NCBI GenBank assembly: GCA_943789165.1
Contig: CALSTB010000005.1
Location: 465,001-529,000 of the forward strand
DNA length: 64,000 nucleotides
Source: an uncultured Bacteroidia bacterium
GTDB lineage: Bacteria; Bacteroidota; Bacteroidia; NS11-12g; UBA9320
Direction of reading: 5' to 3'
A program made the translations under genes and the position numbers. Of this stretch, positions 45,591 to 53,795 are shown one piece after another (the first letter of the stretch is position 1; each line of letters starts with the position of its first letter). The notes beneath the pieces were generated by a model that was given only the letters and a program-made list of their open reading frames with translations, had not been told where the DNA came from and searched no databases.

Positions 45591-46838
45591 ATGAACGACA
45601 TTCAACAAAATATCGCAGAGCGATTTATGAGGTACGTGCAAATCGATACCCAAAGTGATCCATTTAGTACTGATTTTCCATCGACCGCCAAACAACTCAA
45701 TTTGAGCATGTTACTGGTTGAAGAGTTACGTGAAATTGGAATTGACGACGCTTTTTTGGATGAACATGGATATGTTTTTGGCACTATTCCAGGCACTTCT
45801 GAAAAAGAAGGAATTCAAACCATCTGTTTTTGTTCCCACGTGGATACTGCGCCAGATTGCAGTGGAAAGGATGTGAAACCAATTCTTCATTTAAACTATC
45901 AAGGTAAGGACATTGTGTTGCCTGATGATAACAGTCAAGTAATTACCACTACGGAACACCCTTATCTCCTTGAACGCTTAGGCGATGATATAATAACCGC
46001 ATCTGGAAATACTTTGTTGGGTGCTGATGACAAAGCCGGTGTCGCGATCATCATGGAACTAGCAAACCAACTGATGCAGCGCGATGACATCGAACATGGT
46101 GACATACGCATTTTGTTTACACCCGATGAGGAAGTCGGGAGAGGCGTCGACAAACTTGACATGAAACGTTTAAATGCCGATGTTGGTTACACCTTAGATG
46201 GCGGGACAAGAGGATCGTTAGAAGGAGATACGTTCTCTGCAAATGCCATGACGGTTACTTTTCATGGGATAAGCGCTCATCCAGGATATGCAAAAGGCAA
46301 AATGGTAAATGCCATGCGCGTTTTGGCGCACTTTATGGATTCGCTGCCTAAAGATTCATTTTGTCCAGAAACGACGGAAGGAAGAGAAGGATTCGTCCAT
46401 TCTACTGGTATTAAAGGTGAGTTAGAAACGGCTTCAGTTGATTTCATTGTCCGTGATTTTGATACCGCACAATTAGCAAACCATCAGAATGTCGTTATTC
46501 AATTGGCTCAGGAGGCCATCGACGCTTTTCCTGGAGCAAGGTTTGAAACGGTAGTTAAAGAGCAATATCGCAACATGCGAGAAATGCTTGATCAACATCC
46601 ACATATTGAGGCAAATGCTGTAGAAGCCATGAAAAGGGCTGGAGTAACGCCAAAACCTGACTTAGTCCGTGGAGGAACGGATGGTTCAAGGCTGTCGTTT
46701 ATGGGATTGCCATGTCCGAATATATTCACCGGGGAAATGGCGATTCATTCAAAACATGAATATGTATCGGTTCAGGATATGGAAGCGGCGTTGTCTACTC
46801 TATTGGAGTTAGTGCAGATTTATGAAGAAAATGCTTAA
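45591..46838 (+). CDS. pepT: Peptidase T (tripeptide aminopeptidase)
   Basis: M20-family zinc aminopeptidase that removes the N-terminal residue of tripeptides. Zinc/catalytic motifs are CFCSHVDTAPDCSG (His/Asp), NTLLGADDKAGVAII (bridging Asp), FTPDEEVGRG (catalytic Glu and zinc Glu), YTLDGGTRGSLE and a terminal IHSKHEYVSVQDM with the last zinc His. It has 415 residues, normal. It is divergent from the T9SS cargo gene across a 186-bp gap in which I see no clear promoter consensus. Confidence 0.95.
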   Translation: MNDIQQNIAERFMRYVQIDTQSDPFSTDFPSTAKQLNLSMLLVEELREIGIDDAFLDEHGYVFGTIPGTSEKEGIQTICFCSHVDTAPDCSGKDVKPILHLNYQGKDIVLPDDNSQVITTTEHPYLLERLGDDIITASGNTLLGADDKAGVAIIMELANQLMQRDDIEHGDIRILFTPDEEVGRGVDKLDMKRLNADVGYTLDGGTRGSLEGDTFSANAMTVTFHGISAHPGYAKGKMVNAMRVLAHFMDSLPKDSFCPETTEGREGFVHSTGIKGELETASVDFIVRDFDTAQLANHQNVVIQLAQEAIDAFPGARFETVVKEQYRNMREMLDQHPHIEANAVEAMKRAGVTPKPDLVRGGTDGSRLSFMGLPCPNIFTGEMAIHSKHEYVSVQDMEAALSTLLELVQIYEENA

Positions 46839-46842
46839 GAAG

Positions 46843-46990
46843 AAATGTAAAATGGGTCACTCGGCCGTAAACTGTATTAGTTTAAATGGTAGTCGTGCTT
46901 CGCCGAGTGAAATGTAAAATGTTGAATGTTGAAGTGATTGTTAAACATTTTAAATTTCCGCTGAATCCCGACTAATTCAACTTCAACTTC
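46843..46990 (+). repeat. Small hairpin element with flanking direct repeats
   Basis: The 155-bp gap between convergent pepT and the 64-residue gene holds an inverted repeat cactcgg (46858-46864) / ccgagtg (46903-46909), with an inner aaact / agttt pair. It is flanked on both sides by gaaatgtaaaatg. The right flank continues as in the modular repeat family (aaatgtaaaatgtt), whose hairpin arms differ. The right end contains aacttcaacttcagctt, the GTTGAA word inverted. Confidence 0.6.
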
Positions 46991-46993
46991 AGC

Positions 46994-47188
46994 TTATTGC
47001 TCGTCCGATTTACACACCTCACCAGGTTTCGCGCCACACATGCCGCAGGCCACACCTTCTTCTTGAAGCATAGGGTTTTTACCGGCACAACCGGCACGCA
47101 TTTCACCGTTTTTAACGAGTAACATACGAATACCCATGCCTAATAAAGCGATAATTAATACGGCAACGATTAAGATAAATTGTGTCAT
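46994..47188 (-). CDS. Small four-cysteine membrane protein, candidate NqrM
   Basis: Protein of 64 residues with one N-terminal membrane helix (TQFILIVAVLIIALLGMGIR) and a soluble tail bearing four Cys: GCAGKN, ACGMCGAKPGE and VCKS. This plan (single TM, then four Cys) is that of NqrM (DUF539), known in Vibrio to be required for inserting iron into the NqrD/NqrE centre. It lies about 6 kb from nqrF. The sequence of the tail differs from the proteobacterial form as I remember it, so the assignment is a hypothesis. The gene itself is likely real. Confidence 0.55.
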   Translation of the reverse strand: MTQFILIVAVLIIALLGMGIRMLLVKNGEMRAGCAGKNPMLQEEGVACGMCGAKPGEVCKSDEQ

Positions 47189-47329
47189 AGCTGTTATCGA
47201 ATAACAAGGCTACAAAGGTAATGTTTGGGATGGAACTTTAAAGTTTTTGGAGCATTGGTGTTTTAGGTTTTTAGGAATACAATAGTGAGTTATAGGTTTA
47301 CCTCATTTCGTTAGATTTGAAACGTGCCG

Positions 47330-47854
47330 ATGTTAACGAGAATCGTATGTATCATTTTGACTTGTAGCTTATTCGCGTCATGCACATCCCGTAAGGCAAA
47401 TACTTCAATTTATTATGACTTTGACGAAGTTATACATTACTCTATAATGCCGCAATTCGATGCATTCGGACCTGATCAGTTTGACACCGTGCTTACTGAA
47501 ATGGAACAACTCAGATATCAAATGATGATTGGCCCAAAACCGGAATCACTACGTGATTCGACTTTTATCAGCAACCTGGAAGCAGCTGGATTTAATAGGC
47601 AAGGTATTGATGAGTACAAATTTGATAGTCTTAATCAAATTTTTATGGATAAGCCCGTATCTGAAATTCTTGAGGGCTTTTGCTTACCTGTTTTTCGGGA
47701 CATCCTCATTTTTAAAAAACGTCATAAGGTAATTGGAATTGTTAAGATTTGCTTCGGCTGTGAAAAAGCAGTGATTGTTGGGTCACAAGCAAATACTATT
47801 GGTTTTGGTCAGGATGGAGATTTTCAAAAACTAAAAAAATTATTGGACAACTGA
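47330..47854 (+). CDS. Lipoprotein of unknown function
   Basis: A protein of 174 residues with a lipobox FASC after a hydrophobic signal (IVCIILTCSLFA). The mature part is acidic to neutral with IYYDFDEVIHYSI near the start and a beta-rich end containing KICFGCEKAVIVG. That end, with two Cys three apart, suggests a metal or redox site or a disulfide. ATG 47330 is preferred to GTG 47324 for the signal peptide. I do not recognise the family; a short TAGATTTG before it lacks an upstream box. Confidence 0.7.
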   Translation: MLTRIVCIILTCSLFASCTSRKANTSIYYDFDEVIHYSIMPQFDAFGPDQFDTVLTEMEQLRYQMMIGPKPESLRDSTFISNLEAAGFNRQGIDEYKFDSLNQIFMDKPVSEILEGFCLPVFRDILIFKKRHKVIGIVKICFGCEKAVIVGSQANTIGFGQDGDFQKLKKLLDN

Positions 47855-48061
47855 CCTCTATTAAAGTAAAACAACTTTATCGGACTATACGCAAGCACCA
47901 TTACCTCAATTAAACATTAAGAATTCAACATTAGATATTCATCCTTCAAACAACTCCATTCATCCAATTAAATTTCTCTGTAACTTTTTTAATTTAAATT
48001 CGTAGAACAAATAAAAAGGCACAGATGTTGTAATAATTGAAGTGTCAAATATTATTTGCCT

Positions 48062-48289
48062 ATGAAACGCCTGATTATTACCGCTAAAAGAAAAAGTTCA
48101 ATCCTAATCATTGGATTATTATTAGCTGCAAACCTGTTTACATTCGGATTGGCGTCTCACTACTTCAGTAATCAAACGCTTAAAAGTGTTCAAAACACTG
48201 AACAAGAACACGTAACAAAAGCTGGTTGGCAAGTACTTGGATGGGGATATTCATTGCTTGAGTCCATCCGGATAGCACCACAAAGGTAA
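48062..48289 (+). CDS. Small single-pass membrane protein
   Basis: A protein of 75 residues, basic head (MKRLIITAKRKSS), one membrane helix (ILIIGLLLAANLFTFGLASH) and a polar tail ending RIAPQR. It stands 16 bp before a LytS-like kinase gene and in the same direction, so it may belong to that unit and assist the sensor. No family is recognised. The tail does not look truncated, but the ORF is short and could be questioned. Confidence 0.5.
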   Translation: MKRLIITAKRKSSILIIGLLLAANLFTFGLASHYFSNQTLKSVQNTEQEHVTKAGWQVLGWGYSLLESIRIAPQR

Positions 48290-48305
48290 GTCCTACTAAT
48301 ACTAC

Positions 48306-49352
48306 ATGTCCTTAGCGAATACGGAAGGTTACAGCAAACTCACACGGTATAAGTTTCACCATTTTGCCTTCTGGCTCGCCTATTTTTCCTTTTGGTTTTT
48401 CTTTTATAACGAAGAAGTAACACGAGGCTCTGCGTTCGTAAACGCCTTTGTAACAGTTTCCGTTCAAGGTCTAGTTGTCTACTTTAACATGTACTTTCTG
48501 TTCAACAAACTGTTCAAACAGAAAATGTACGTATCCTATGTCATAAGTTTAATACTGTCTGTCTTTTTGGCGGTATTTATTTGGGCGATGGCATTGAACT
48601 CGGCGAGTATTATGACGAGTCATGTGCCATTGGACATTTGGCGTTGGCAGTTTTTTGCCAGTGGATTTGCCAGTATCACCTTTACACTTGGTATCACTAT
48701 GTCGTTGAAGATGGTACGGCAGTGGTATGAACGTGAGCGAATGACGGAAAACTTAGAACGGATCAACATGGAGACTGAGCTGAAATATTTGAAGACTCAG
48801 ATCAACCCACATTTTCTATTTAATAGCTTGAACAGTTTATACGCTTTAACACTTAAGAAATCGGACCGAGCGCCAGAATTGGTATTAAAACTGTCGGAAA
48901 TATTGAGGTACGTTTTATACGACGGCAGTGAAAAGTGGGTGGCGCTCGACAAAGAGATTAACTATTTGCAGTCATACCTAGACCTAGAAAAAATAAGAAA
49001 CGGGGAACGTTTGGATTTTAAGTTTAACGTGAAGGGCAATCCAGCGACGAAGCAAATTGCGCCTATGTTGTTCCTGACGTTCTTAGAAAACAGCTTTAAG
49101 CATGGTATCAATCAAAAGTCGGAAGGCGGCTTTGTGACCATCGATATGGAAATCGAACCTGATCATTTGGTTTTCAAAATTCAAAATTCGAAACCCAAAG
49201 AAAAAGAGAAGCGTTTAAACGGAAAGGCCGGTGGAATTGGCCTCGAAAACATAAAAAAAAGGTTAGCATTGTTGTACCCCGACAAACATACTCTTGAAAT
49301 AGAGGACGACGGGGAACAGTATAGAGTGAACCTAAACTTGAGATTTAAATAA
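48306..49352 (+). CDS. LytS/YehU-type sensor histidine kinase
   Basis: Membrane sensor kinase of the LytS (His_kinase) class. Four membrane helices occupy residues about 18-135 (FAFWLAYFSFWFFFY, FVTVSVQGLVVYFNMYFL, VISLILSVFLAVFIWAMAL, GFASITFTLGITMSL), a coiled linker follows, then the phospho-acceptor motif TQINPHFLFNSLNSL (His about residue 169) and an ATPase domain with FLENSFKHGI and GGIGLENIKKRL. It has 348 residues. Its stop abuts the start of the LytTR regulator, which is its partner. Confidence 0.9.
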   Translation: MSLANTEGYSKLTRYKFHHFAFWLAYFSFWFFFYNEEVTRGSAFVNAFVTVSVQGLVVYFNMYFLFNKLFKQKMYVSYVISLILSVFLAVFIWAMALNSASIMTSHVPLDIWRWQFFASGFASITFTLGITMSLKMVRQWYERERMTENLERINMETELKYLKTQINPHFLFNSLNSLYALTLKKSDRAPELVLKLSEILRYVLYDGSEKWVALDKEINYLQSYLDLEKIRNGERLDFKFNVKGNPATKQIAPMLFLTFLENSFKHGINQKSEGGFVTIDMEIEPDHLVFKIQNSKPKEKEKRLNGKAGGIGLENIKKRLALLYPDKHTLEIEDDGEQYRVNLNLRFK

Positions 49353-50075
49353 ATGGACAACAACATGAAGTGTTTAATTGTAGACGACGAACCGTTAGCT
49401 ATTGATGTGATTAAGAGTCACTTAACCAAATATCCTGAACTTGAATTGGTGGGCACCTGTTCGAATGCCATACAAGCAGCTGAAGTTTTAAAAGCCAAAA
49501 AGGTTGATTTATTGTTTTTGGACATTCAAATGCCTGAAGTGACTGGTATAGAATTTATGCGCTCTTTGGAAAATCCACCTTTGGTGATTTTTACCACAGC
49601 ATATGCTGAATACGCTGTTGAAGGATTTGAATTAGATGCCATTGATTATTTATTAAAACCTATTTCTGGTGAACGTTTCGACAAAGCGATTCAAAAGTCT
49701 AAGGAGTATTTCAGACTAAAGAACGGAAACGAAGTTGACAATACCGAACTTGAAGAAGACTTCATATTTGTAAAAGCGAATCAGAAACTAATTAAGATCA
49801 GTTACGACGAGATTAAGTACGTTGAAGCATTTGCGGACTACGTGAAGATATTCATTCCAGAAAAACGAATTGTTACCCTACAAACCATGAAAAAGATGGA
49901 GCAAAAGCTCCCAGCTGAGAAGTTTTGCAGAATTCACCGATCCTTTATCGTTGGACTTAAACACATTGAGTCGTATAACACAAGCGAAGTGGGTGTTGAT
50001 GGTAAACGATTGCCTATTGGTAAAAACTTTAAGGACAAATTTATGGACTTAATGAAGGCTAACAACGTGCTTTAA
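49353..50075 (+). CDS. LytTR-family response regulator
   Basis: Response regulator with a receiver domain (IVDDEPLAIDVI; phospho-acceptor in FLDIQMPEVTG, Asp about residue 57; Lys in YLLKPI) and a C-terminal LytTR DNA-binding domain (FIFVKANQKLIKISYDEIKY, FCRIHRSFIVGLKHI). It has 240 residues. It starts immediately after the kinase stop and its own stop overlaps the mazG start (TAATG). Target genes unknown; LytTR sites were not searched. Confidence 0.92.
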   Translation: MDNNMKCLIVDDEPLAIDVIKSHLTKYPELELVGTCSNAIQAAEVLKAKKVDLLFLDIQMPEVTGIEFMRSLENPPLVIFTTAYAEYAVEGFELDAIDYLLKPISGERFDKAIQKSKEYFRLKNGNEVDNTELEEDFIFVKANQKLIKISYDEIKYVEAFADYVKIFIPEKRIVTLQTMKKMEQKLPAEKFCRIHRSFIVGLKHIESYNTSEVGVDGKRLPIGKNFKDKFMDLMKANNVL

Positions 50076-50839
50076 TGGAGACAAATGACGTGCGCTTAGA
50101 CGCATTCAAACGTTTACTTGATATTATGGACGATTTACGGGAAAAATGCCCGTGGGATCGCGAACAGACGCTCGAAAGTATACGTCACCTTACCATAGAA
50201 GAAACCTATGAGTTGTCTGATGCGATATTGGACAACGACAAATCGGAGATCGCCAAAGAATTGGGTGATTTAATGCTTCATCTTGTTTTTTACGCCAAAA
50301 TTGGCAGCGAGACCAATGACTTTGACATCACCAGTGTGTTGAACGGTATTTGTGAAAAGCTCATTAGGCGACATCCACATATCTACGGCGATGTAAACGC
50401 TGAAAATGCTGATGCAGTAAAACGTAATTGGGAGCAAATCAAACAGGCTGAAAGCAAAGGGAAGAAATCCGTTTTAAGCGGAGTGCCTAATTCGATGCCA
50501 AGTTTGGTTAAAGCAACTCGAATGCAAGAAAAAGCAGCTCAAGTGGGCTTCGATTGGCCGAATAAAGACCAGGTGTGGGACAAAGTAGAGGAGGAGCTTC
50601 AAGAATTTAAAGAAGCAGGTAAAAAGGACAAAGAAGGAGAGTTTGGCGACTTAATATTTTCTTTAGTCAACTATGCACGCTGGCAAGACATAAACCCTGA
50701 CGATGCCTTAGAACAAACCAATAAGAAATTCAAACAACGGTTTGAAGCTATTGAAAGTCATGCCAAGTCCAAAGGTATCACCCTCAAAGAAATGACGTTA
50801 GAAGAAATGGAAGCGGTTTGGCAAAAAGCCAAGAACTAG
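50075..50839 (+). CDS. mazG: Nucleoside triphosphate pyrophosphohydrolase MazG
   Basis: Hydrolyses (d)NTPs to monophosphate and pyrophosphate, cleaning the nucleotide pool and affecting stress signals. Two MazG repeats are visible: DDLREKCPWDREQTLESIRH, EETYELSDAI and KELGDLMLHLVFYA in the first; VEEELQEFKEA and GEFGDLIFSLVNYAR in the second. The metal-binding Glu/Asp set is intact. It has 254 residues. Its start overlaps the LytTR stop by one base, and its end overlaps the convergent coiled-coil gene by four. Confidence 0.95.
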   Translation: METNDVRLDAFKRLLDIMDDLREKCPWDREQTLESIRHLTIEETYELSDAILDNDKSEIAKELGDLMLHLVFYAKIGSETNDFDITSVLNGICEKLIRRHPHIYGDVNAENADAVKRNWEQIKQAESKGKKSVLSGVPNSMPSLVKATRMQEKAAQVGFDWPNKDQVWDKVEEELQEFKEAGKKDKEGEFGDLIFSLVNYARWQDINPDDALEQTNKKFKQRFEAIESHAKSKGITLKEMTLEEMEAVWQKAKN

Positions 50840-51783
50840 TCTAGGTTAAAGGCGGTTCGAATGATCATGTGATCACCTTCCCATATTTCCGCATAGTGGT
50901 TTCCAGCTTTGTAAGCTTCTTTCTGCTTAAACTGAAACTTGAATTTCTCAGATGATCCATCGTAGGTAAAATCCTTGGTCATTGAAAACAACTCATCTGA
51001 GTCTTGCAGCATATCGTTATTAGAGCCCATCACTTCTTGGTTAGTTCCGATGAGTCTGAGTTTAATTTCTTTTTCACCCTCAACAACTAAGGGAGATTCA
51101 AGAACGGTGAATGATATTTCAATTTCTTCGACTTTCGAACTCTTTGTAGTGGCTTCTTTTGCTTTACGTTTAGTTCGTAATGGCGTCACCCTAAGATCTG
51201 TAATTCGGAAGGTCGCATCACTAATTTTGTCTTCTAGATCCTTGTTTTGTCGCGAGATAGCTTCCTTCTCATGAGCCATATCTTGTGCTTTGGCTTTTTC
51301 GGACTGTGCTTGTTTTTCAAACGCAGTTTTTTCTTCAACAGCAAGGTCAAGTTTTATACGATAATTTGTTAGCTCCTTTTTAAGCATTTCAATTTCACCT
51401 TTCGCCTCAACCAATGCGCGTGGGTTTCCACCTACTTGAGTCAACAGTTGACGTATACGTACTTTCTTTTGTCCAAGTTGTTCTAAGGCGTCAGAACGCT
51501 CCAATCGCAACGTTTCTGATTCTTCGTACATTGCTTGGTATTGCAGACTTAATTCGTCGTATGCCTTTTGTAAGGAGTCTCTAGAAAACTCGGTTTGTGA
51601 CAAGACATCCCTAAGTTCTTCATTGATTTCAGATAAACTGCGACCATCAAGGTAATTATCATTATACCAGTTATAGAATAGATATGCATTTAAGCCTAGT
51701 GACAATAGAAAAAGTAATAATAAAGGTCTTGAAACCTTTGACTTTTTTTCCGTTTGGTACGAGTCGTTTTGAGAATCAGTCAT
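50836..51783 (-). CDS. Membrane-anchored coiled-coil protein of unknown function
   Basis: A protein of 315 residues. A polar head precedes a membrane helix at about 20-42 (PLLLLFLLSLGLNAYLFYNW). Residues 50-190 are heptad-rich and highly charged (EMLKKELTNYRIKLDLAVEE, EKEAISRQNKDLEDKISDA), giving a long coiled coil. The last 120 residues form a beta-rich domain (EISFTVLESPLVVEGEKEIK, GNHYAEIWEGDHMIIRTAF). The plan is widespread in Flavobacteriia as hypothetical proteins. A cell-envelope structural role is possible; no function is shown. Confidence 0.8.
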   Translation of the reverse strand: MTDSQNDSYQTEKKSKVSRPLLLLFLLSLGLNAYLFYNWYNDNYLDGRSLSEINEELRDVLSQTEFSRDSLQKAYDELSLQYQAMYEESETLRLERSDALEQLGQKKVRIRQLLTQVGGNPRALVEAKGEIEMLKKELTNYRIKLDLAVEEKTAFEKQAQSEKAKAQDMAHEKEAISRQNKDLEDKISDATFRITDLRVTPLRTKRKAKEATTKSSKVEEIEISFTVLESPLVVEGEKEIKLRLIGTNQEVMGSNNDMLQDSDELFSMTKDFTYDGSSEKFKFQFKQKEAYKAGNHYAEIWEGDHMIIRTAFNLD

Positions 51784-51890
51784 AAACTTCTAATTGGTCT
51801 ACAAGTTTACTATGAAATATTAAGAATGAGTAATTAACGATTAACAATTGTTTTCTGCCGATTCGTGACAAAGAGGGATCACCTTAAAGC

Positions 51891-51937
51891 AAAAAAAAGA
51901 CATTATAAGAAAACACGAAGTTCTCGTTATAATGTCT
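51891..51937 (-). terminator. Intrinsic terminator of the lytic transglycosylase gene
   Basis: On the minus strand, an 11-bp perfect stem agacattataa / ttataatgtct (arms 51937-51927 and 51908-51898) with an 18-base loop is followed by a run of T (the A-tract at 51891-51898 on the plus strand). It lies 30 bp beyond the stop of the gene at 51967. Confidence 0.8.
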
Positions 51938-51966
51938 GTTATGTGTATTGAGATTTTAAAAAACCC

Positions 51967-52479
51967 TTACGAGTCGTATTTAGACCAATCAATTTTGGTC
52001 ATAAACTTCTCTTCAAGACAGGTCCAAGTAGATTCTCGTCTCCAAGAACCACGTGCGTATGCAAAACGTGCTTTTTCCCAACTACCGTAACGGTCGTAGT
52101 TATACTTTAAATAGTGTATTCCTACTACTAGGTAATTGTAACGAGTTTTGCCACCTTCTAGGTTTAGTCTGTCGTACCAGAAATCGAATGTTTCATCAAT
52201 TACTTGTAAGTCACCAAAATCAGTTCCACCAGATTGAGACCGGATGCATCTCCAGCCGCTTTCATTCTGGCCAATTTCTCGAACCAATTTAGTTGGTACA
52301 CCAATGGATAGACAAATAGAATCTGAGATTTCCAAAATGGTCTTCTCACCGCTTTTAATAATTTCTGAATTTTTTTCAGAAATATTTTTGTTTTTGTTTT
52401 CGGTCGTATTATTTTTACCACCGTAAGGAGCAAATGCCAATAGGCCAATCACGCCTGCAAATAATAAATACTTCTTCAT
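51967..52479 (-). CDS. Secreted lytic-transglycosylase-like (lysozyme-fold) protein
   Basis: Probable peptidoglycan-cleaving enzyme. A signal peptide (KKYLLFAGVIGLLAFAPYGG) is followed by a polar Asn/Lys linker and an SLT-like domain. The catalytic Glu is likely in GQNESGWRCIRS (about residue 73), followed by GGTDFGDLQVIDETFDFWY and GIHYLKYNYDRYGSWEKARF, YARGSW. I choose ATG 52479 because a purine-rich aaagaaggga stretch stands just upstream, unusual here. It has 170 residues. The SLT family match is by motif only. Confidence 0.75.
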   Translation of the reverse strand: MKKYLLFAGVIGLLAFAPYGGKNNTTENKNKNISEKNSEIIKSGEKTILEISDSICLSIGVPTKLVREIGQNESGWRCIRSQSGGTDFGDLQVIDETFDFWYDRLNLEGGKTRYNYLVVGIHYLKYNYDRYGSWEKARFAYARGSWRRESTWTCLEEKFMTKIDWSKYDS

Positions 52480-52744
52480 AGGTCCCTTCTTTAATTTGTT
52501 TAAATTCAATTAGGTTCTCTCTCTCGAAATAAAGTGCGAAGGTCGTACTGTTTTTTTCATTTTGTCGATTTTGGAGTCTCAAGTTTTGGTAATGTTATAC
52601 ACAATCGGTCTCAAACCGTTGTAAATACTAGAGATTTTGAAGGTGTTTGAATGAAAAAAGGAGTCTTTTAACCCCTTATTTTACTGGATTTGACGACTTG
52701 TTGGCTAAAAAATAGGACTGTATGAAGCTCAAAAACGTCAAGTT

Positions 52745-53398
52745 TTAGGCAGATTCGAAAATTTTGCTACCAATTCTGACCATTGTTGCCCCCATTTTTA
52801 TGGCAATTTTGTAGTCACTACTCATACCCATTGACACCTCTGTAAAAGCATCTGGTATTGGAGTTAATGGCTGAAGTTTTAGAAATATATCGTGGGTCTT
52901 TTTAAATTCTGCTTCAATTTGTTCCTTGTTTGACGTTAAAGTAGCCATAGACATTACACCAAAAAAATGGATATGCGTAAACGTATCCAGAATCCCAGAT
53001 TTTGCCAATTCAAGTATTTCATCTTTATCAAAACCAAATTTAGTATCTTCATCTGCAACATGAATTTGCAGTAATACATTAACCTGGATGTCTTTTTTTA
53101 CCGCTTGCTTTTGAATTTCTTTCAATAGCTTTAAACTATCTACTGAGTGAATTAAACTGACTTTATCTATTACCGACTTAACTTTATTCGTTTGAAGATG
53201 TCCAATCAAATGCCACTTTATGTCCTTTGGTAAATCCTTTTGTTTGTCTAAAAGCTCTTGTACCCTGTTTTCTGCAAAAATGCGTTGCCCAGTTTGATAC
53301 AAAGCGTTTAGTTCTTCGAGTGATCTGTATTTTGAGACGGCAACAAGCATAGTTTCACCGAGTTCTTCTTTAATTCGATTGATATTCTGTTGTATCAT
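52745..53398 (-). CDS. PLP homeostasis protein (YggS/PLPBP family)
   Basis: Pyridoxal-phosphate-binding protein that buffers PLP and amino-acid metabolism. The Schiff-base Lys is in MLVAVSKYRSLEEL; other motifs are IFAENRVQELLDK, WHLIGHLQTNKVKSVID, LIHSVDSLKLL, NVLLQIHVADEDTKFGF and SMGMSSDYKIAIKMGATMVR, which is the phosphate-binding end. It has 217 residues, normal. It is divergent from the DUF4296 gene with a 46-bp gap. Confidence 0.94.
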   Translation of the reverse strand: MIQQNINRIKEELGETMLVAVSKYRSLEELNALYQTGQRIFAENRVQELLDKQKDLPKDIKWHLIGHLQTNKVKSVIDKVSLIHSVDSLKLLKEIQKQAVKKDIQVNVLLQIHVADEDTKFGFDKDEILELAKSGILDTFTHIHFFGVMSMATLTSNKEQIEAEFKKTHDIFLKLQPLTPIPDAFTEVSMGMSSDYKIAIKMGATMVRIGSKIFESA

Positions 53399-53444
53399 TG
53401 TAATCTATTAGAAAGACGGTCTTTAAGGCCCCAAAATTAGGTCG

Positions 53445-53795
53445 ATGTTTGAACTTAACCGATATATTAAGACGATAATTCTGCTACCCTGTGTGATCGT
53501 TGTGTTTAGTTGTACGCCACAATATGCCCATGTGCCGAGTGATGTGATTAGTCCGGAGGAGTTTACAGAAATCATCATCGATATACGACTGGCAGAAGCG
53601 CAACAAAAGGTGTATCGTCAAAAGGGATTCTATGACAATGACTTAATTGATAGTTCGTATCAGATGATTTACTATTTGAGAGGGGTGACGGCAGAAGATG
53701 TTGAACGTAGCTACGCATTTTATACAGAACATCCGAATTGGATGGAAAAAATATCCGCTGAGGTGATTGAGAAATTGAATAAGATGGAAGAATGA
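53445..53795 (+). CDS. DUF4296-type lipoprotein
   Basis: A protein of 116 residues with a lipobox VFSC after a short signal (IILLPCVIVVF). The mature part has PSDVISPEEFTEIIIDIRLA and YYLRGVTAEDVERSYAFYTE, followed by a helical end, the pattern of DUF4296 proteins of Bacteroidota. No function is known for the family. The last codons overlap the mutS2 start by four bases (ATGA), so the two are co-translated. Confidence 0.82.
   Translation: MFELNRYIKTIILLPCVIVVFSCTPQYAHVPSDVISPEEFTEIIIDIRLAEAQQKVYRQKGFYDNDLIDSSYQMIYYLRGVTAEDVERSYAFYTEHPNWMEKISAEVIEKLNKMEE

Noticed and set aside
47312..47319. TAGATTTG promoter-like box before the lipoprotein gene
   Set aside because: No TTG lies at the expected distance upstream and the start codon is only about 10 bp away, so it is not convincing.
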